A stretch of DNA of 26,683 nt, from the NCBI GenBank assembly GCA_910587735.1, contig CAJUNT010000028.1, forward strand, positions 1 through 26,683, read 5' to 3'. This document shows, in pieces, positions 24,570 to 26,683 of this stretch. Made by a program: the position numbers and the translations under genes. Below the pieces are notes generated by a model that did not search any database, was not told where the DNA came from, and was given only the letters and a program-made list of their open reading frames with translations. Every line of letters starts with the position of its first letter. The stretch's first letter is position 1. Source of the stretch: an uncultured Clostridia bacterium (GTDB lineage Bacteria; Bacillota; Clostridia; Lachnospirales; Anaerotignaceae).

Positions 24570-24599
24570 AATATGGGCTAGGATTGCCCTGCCCATATT
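24570..24599. terminator. Perfect 9-bp hairpin between the glycosidase-like gene and murJ
   Basis: AATATGGGC (24570-24578) and GCCCATATT (24591-24599) are perfect inverted copies with a 12-base loop. Neither strand has a true T run after it. It lies about 55 bases past the upstream stop, so a partial terminator or RNA-stability hairpin is possible. Confidence 0.5.
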
Positions 24600-24654
24600 A
24601 TACTACCCCAAAAATATCCATTTTACAACAGAAATCATAAACTTTCACATCTGT

Positions 24655-26683
24655 TTATGCTATTTTTGACATTTCATATGTAATTTCTTCCCCATTTACA
24701 CGTAATTTCATCATAGTAAAATCAGTATTCACGGAACCATCTTCTAAAAATAAATCAGGCAAATTTACATAACGAATACCATCTTTTAAATTAAACCAAT
24801 AACCAACACCAGATGTTGACACTACAAATATTGTTTTTCCTTCTGATTTTAATTCTGCTAATACGCTACGGAATAACATTGTTTCAAGAGGGTCAGTAAA
24901 AGCAGATGGTGTTTTATCCATTATCATAACAACTGTTTGATTGCCTGCTTGATTGATGTCATTTTTAAATGTCAGCCATTGTGCTGCATTTGTGGCACGT
25001 AATCCACCTTCTGCTGCTGTCATCATTACCACACTCACACCATATTTATTTTGGAACTGATAACCACCGTTCCATTGCATAGCATCAATATTAGGTGTAA
25101 TATCTGTTTTACCTCCATAAATTGCTAAATTGGCATTGCTTTCCACAATATTTTTTACTTTTGATTGTTCTGTGCTATAAGTTTCTGCATTTGCCTTTGC
25201 TGATGTTACCTTTCCTATGATATTGATATAAACTGAGCCATCTTCTGTATATTGTATAGATTGCTGTTTTCTGTCAGATAATTTTATTTCATCTGGTGTC
25301 CATGGTAATTGTTCCACTTCTACCGCTCCAATTATAATAGGAATCGAACAACTTGCGTCTCCTGCAATTACTTGTATGTATCCTGTGCCAGACTGTGCTG
25401 TTGCTGTAAATACATTGGCATTCATACTGCCTAATGTTTCATCAGACAAAATATAAGTCACACCACCGTTAATACTTGCTGTATAACCTTCTGTACTTGT
25501 TCCTATAAAACCGATTGCTGCTGTTTCTCCTTGTTGTAAATGAATTTCTTTTGGCTCTGTTGTAACAGATGCGATTGTCATACCTTCTATTATTGTTTCC
25601 GCCTGTTTATCTTGATAAGTAGCAGTAATTTTTATATCTTCTGCTATTGCTGGTATAAAAGTATTTTCATTCAATGTTCCTTTTCCTTCTTCCACAGACA
25701 ATACAATTTGACTGGTATCTAACTCTACTGTATGAAAATATTCATCATAACCAATGACATCTAATTTCACACTATTATTTACAAAAACCCTTTCTGCACT
25801 TGGTTTTATAACAATTTGAGAAAGTTCTCCTACAGGTGCATGATTAAATACACCAAAACCATTTATAATTTTTCTTTCTGCACCATCAGAAACCGTATTT
25901 TTCACTTCTGGCTGTTGGTCATTAACAGTTTTTGCTACCATAGTAGAAGAACCGCCACCATCAAAATGCATAGCATTATAAGCACCATATTCTTTCATAA
26001 GCCACACCATTTCCTCATGTGTTGCACCAATACTATCGCCTCTACCATCTACTACCATTAATATCAATGTAGAATTATCTTGAGAAATACCCAATGCTGT
26101 TCTTGGCTGTCTGCCCGAAATCACTAATCCAGGATTTTCAGGTTTTTCACCATCAACTAATATTCTTCCTATACCGCTAATTGCTGTTTGTATAGTATTC
26201 AAATCTAATGTTGCTCTAACATCTAATCTTACAGCTTGTCCTTCTGAAAAGTATTCCCACAAATCATCATAATATTTACCGCTTATAATAATTAAATAAC
26301 CATCTTCTGGTGTATGAACTGTTTCGCCTTTTTGAGAAATTGCTGTAATTGTATCATTTTGCACTGTAAATTTTACTAAATCTGTAAAACGTGCATCTAA
26401 ATCCGCAGTAGAATCTGCTGCATTTTTATCAAAATAAATAGGATATACCATTTCTGTTATTTTATTAAAAGAAGCAAGTTCTAAATGACCATAATCTCCT
26501 GCATAAAAATCTGCCTGTATTCTAAAAAAATCTATAAATGGATTACCTTCTTTGTCAATAAAAAATGTAGAATATTCATTTTTTTCTAAATTTCTATCTG
26601 TTCCTGCAGAAATCACATTTCCTTCTTTTACTACTGGTCCAAATGAAGCGGAATAACTTCCTTTCATACCAAAAAAGTCACTA
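24655..26683 (-). CDS. Phosphodiester glycosidase (NAGPA/DUF2233) family protein, N-terminus cut by window edge
   Basis: The visible 675 residues are the C-terminal part of a larger protein: the frame is open to the right edge and begins SDFFGMKGSY, the internal 'DFF' motif of the family. The ATG at 26667 has no ribosome site and is not a start. Residues about 1-285 are the PF09992-type domain, with 'GRQPRTALGISQD', 'LILMVVDGR' and the signature 'FDGGGSSTMVA' (about 240-250). This family removes GlcNAc or related sugars from phosphodiesters. Beta-rich Ig-like regions (about 285-450) follow. A last region (about 475-650) resembles a calcineurin-like phosphoesterase whose metal-binding His and Asp residues appear lost. 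It is probably exported and acts on wall polymers. Confidence 0.85.
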   Translation of the reverse strand, partial: SDFFGMKGSYSASFGPVVKEGNVISAGTDRNLEKNEYSTFFIDKEGNPFIDFFRIQADFYAGDYGHLELASFNKITEMVYPIYFDKNAADSTADLDARFTDLVKFTVQNDTITAISQKGETVHTPEDGYLIIISGKYYDDLWEYFSEGQAVRLDVRATLDLNTIQTAISGIGRILVDGEKPENPGLVISGRQPRTALGISQDNSTLILMVVDGRGDSIGATHEEMVWLMKEYGAYNAMHFDGGGSSTMVAKTVNDQQPEVKNTVSDGAERKIINGFGVFNHAPVGELSQIVIKPSAERVFVNNSVKLDVIGYDEYFHTVELDTSQIVLSVEEGKGTLNENTFIPAIAEDIKITATYQDKQAETIIEGMTIASVTTEPKEIHLQQGETAAIGFIGTSTEGYTASINGGVTYILSDETLGSMNANVFTATAQSGTGYIQVIAGDASCSIPIIIGAVEVEQLPWTPDEIKLSDRKQQSIQYTEDGSVYINIIGKVTSAKANAETYSTEQSKVKNIVESNANLAIYGGKTDITPNIDAMQWNGGYQFQNKYGVSVVMMTAAEGGLRATNAAQWLTFKNDINQAGNQTVVMIMDKTPSAFTDPLETMLFRSVLAELKSEGKTIFVVSTSGVGYWFNLKDGIRYVNLPDLFLEDGSVNTDFTMMKLRVNGEEITYEMSKIA

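Noticed and set aside
26660..26683. ATG at 26667 as the start of the glycosidase-like gene
   Set aside because: The frame stays open to the window edge, the upstream codons read the family's internal 'DFF' motif, and no ribosome site precedes the ATG.

Overview
The window comes from an AT-rich, low-GC Gram-positive bacterium. It is most likely an anaerobic member of the Clostridia (Bacillota). The grounds are the strong AGGAGG-type ribosome sites, frequent TTG starts, a SAM-I (S-box) riboswitch in front of metK, RecD2 without RecB or RecC, secreted copper-amine-oxidase-like 'stalk' proteins, and a CsaB/TagA-type wall-polymer cluster. A species cannot be named from what is visible. Every gene is on the minus strand except acpS.

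Right to left, which is the direction of transcription, the layout is as follows. (1) From 26683 (cut by the window edge) to 15250 lies a tightly packed cell-envelope block: a secreted phosphodiester-glycosidase-like protein, MurJ, an O-antigen ligase/polymerase-like membrane protein, a family-4 glycosyltransferase, two tandem DUF4330 membrane-anchored proteins, a glycosyltransferase-CsaB fusion, a TagA/WecG glycosyltransferase and a YitT-family membrane protein. It closes at a bidirectional terminator at 15194-15219. (2) acpS stands alone on the plus strand. (3) An aspartate-family operon follows, 14586 to 10591: an HTH-ACT regulator-like protein (PheB family), hom, thrB and lysC, ending in a terminator. 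(4) A membrane-bound Cache/PAS/GGDEF diguanylate cyclase. (5) metK with a full promoter, SAM-I aptamer and intrinsic terminator. (6) recD2 and comF, then a terminator, then the thyA-dfrA pair. (7) Two tandem secreted stalk-domain proteins, the second cut by the left edge.

Functional links: hom, thrB and lysC make threonine and methionine precursors, metK uses methionine to make SAM, and ThyA and DHFR form the dTMP/folate cycle. The envelope block looks like a factory for a pyruvylated secondary cell-wall polymer: TagA makes the linkage, two GT4 enzymes extend, CsaB pyruvylates, MurJ flips lipid II, and the polymerase-like protein joins chains. This predicts SLH-domain surface proteins elsewhere in the genome.

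I found no CRISPR array, insertion sequence, tRNA, rRNA, phage or obvious defence system. The most interesting parts are the GT-CsaB fusion with paired DUF4330 proteins, the apparently inactivated phosphatase-like domain at the end of the glycosidase protein, and several unexplained inverted repeats in leaders and gaps.
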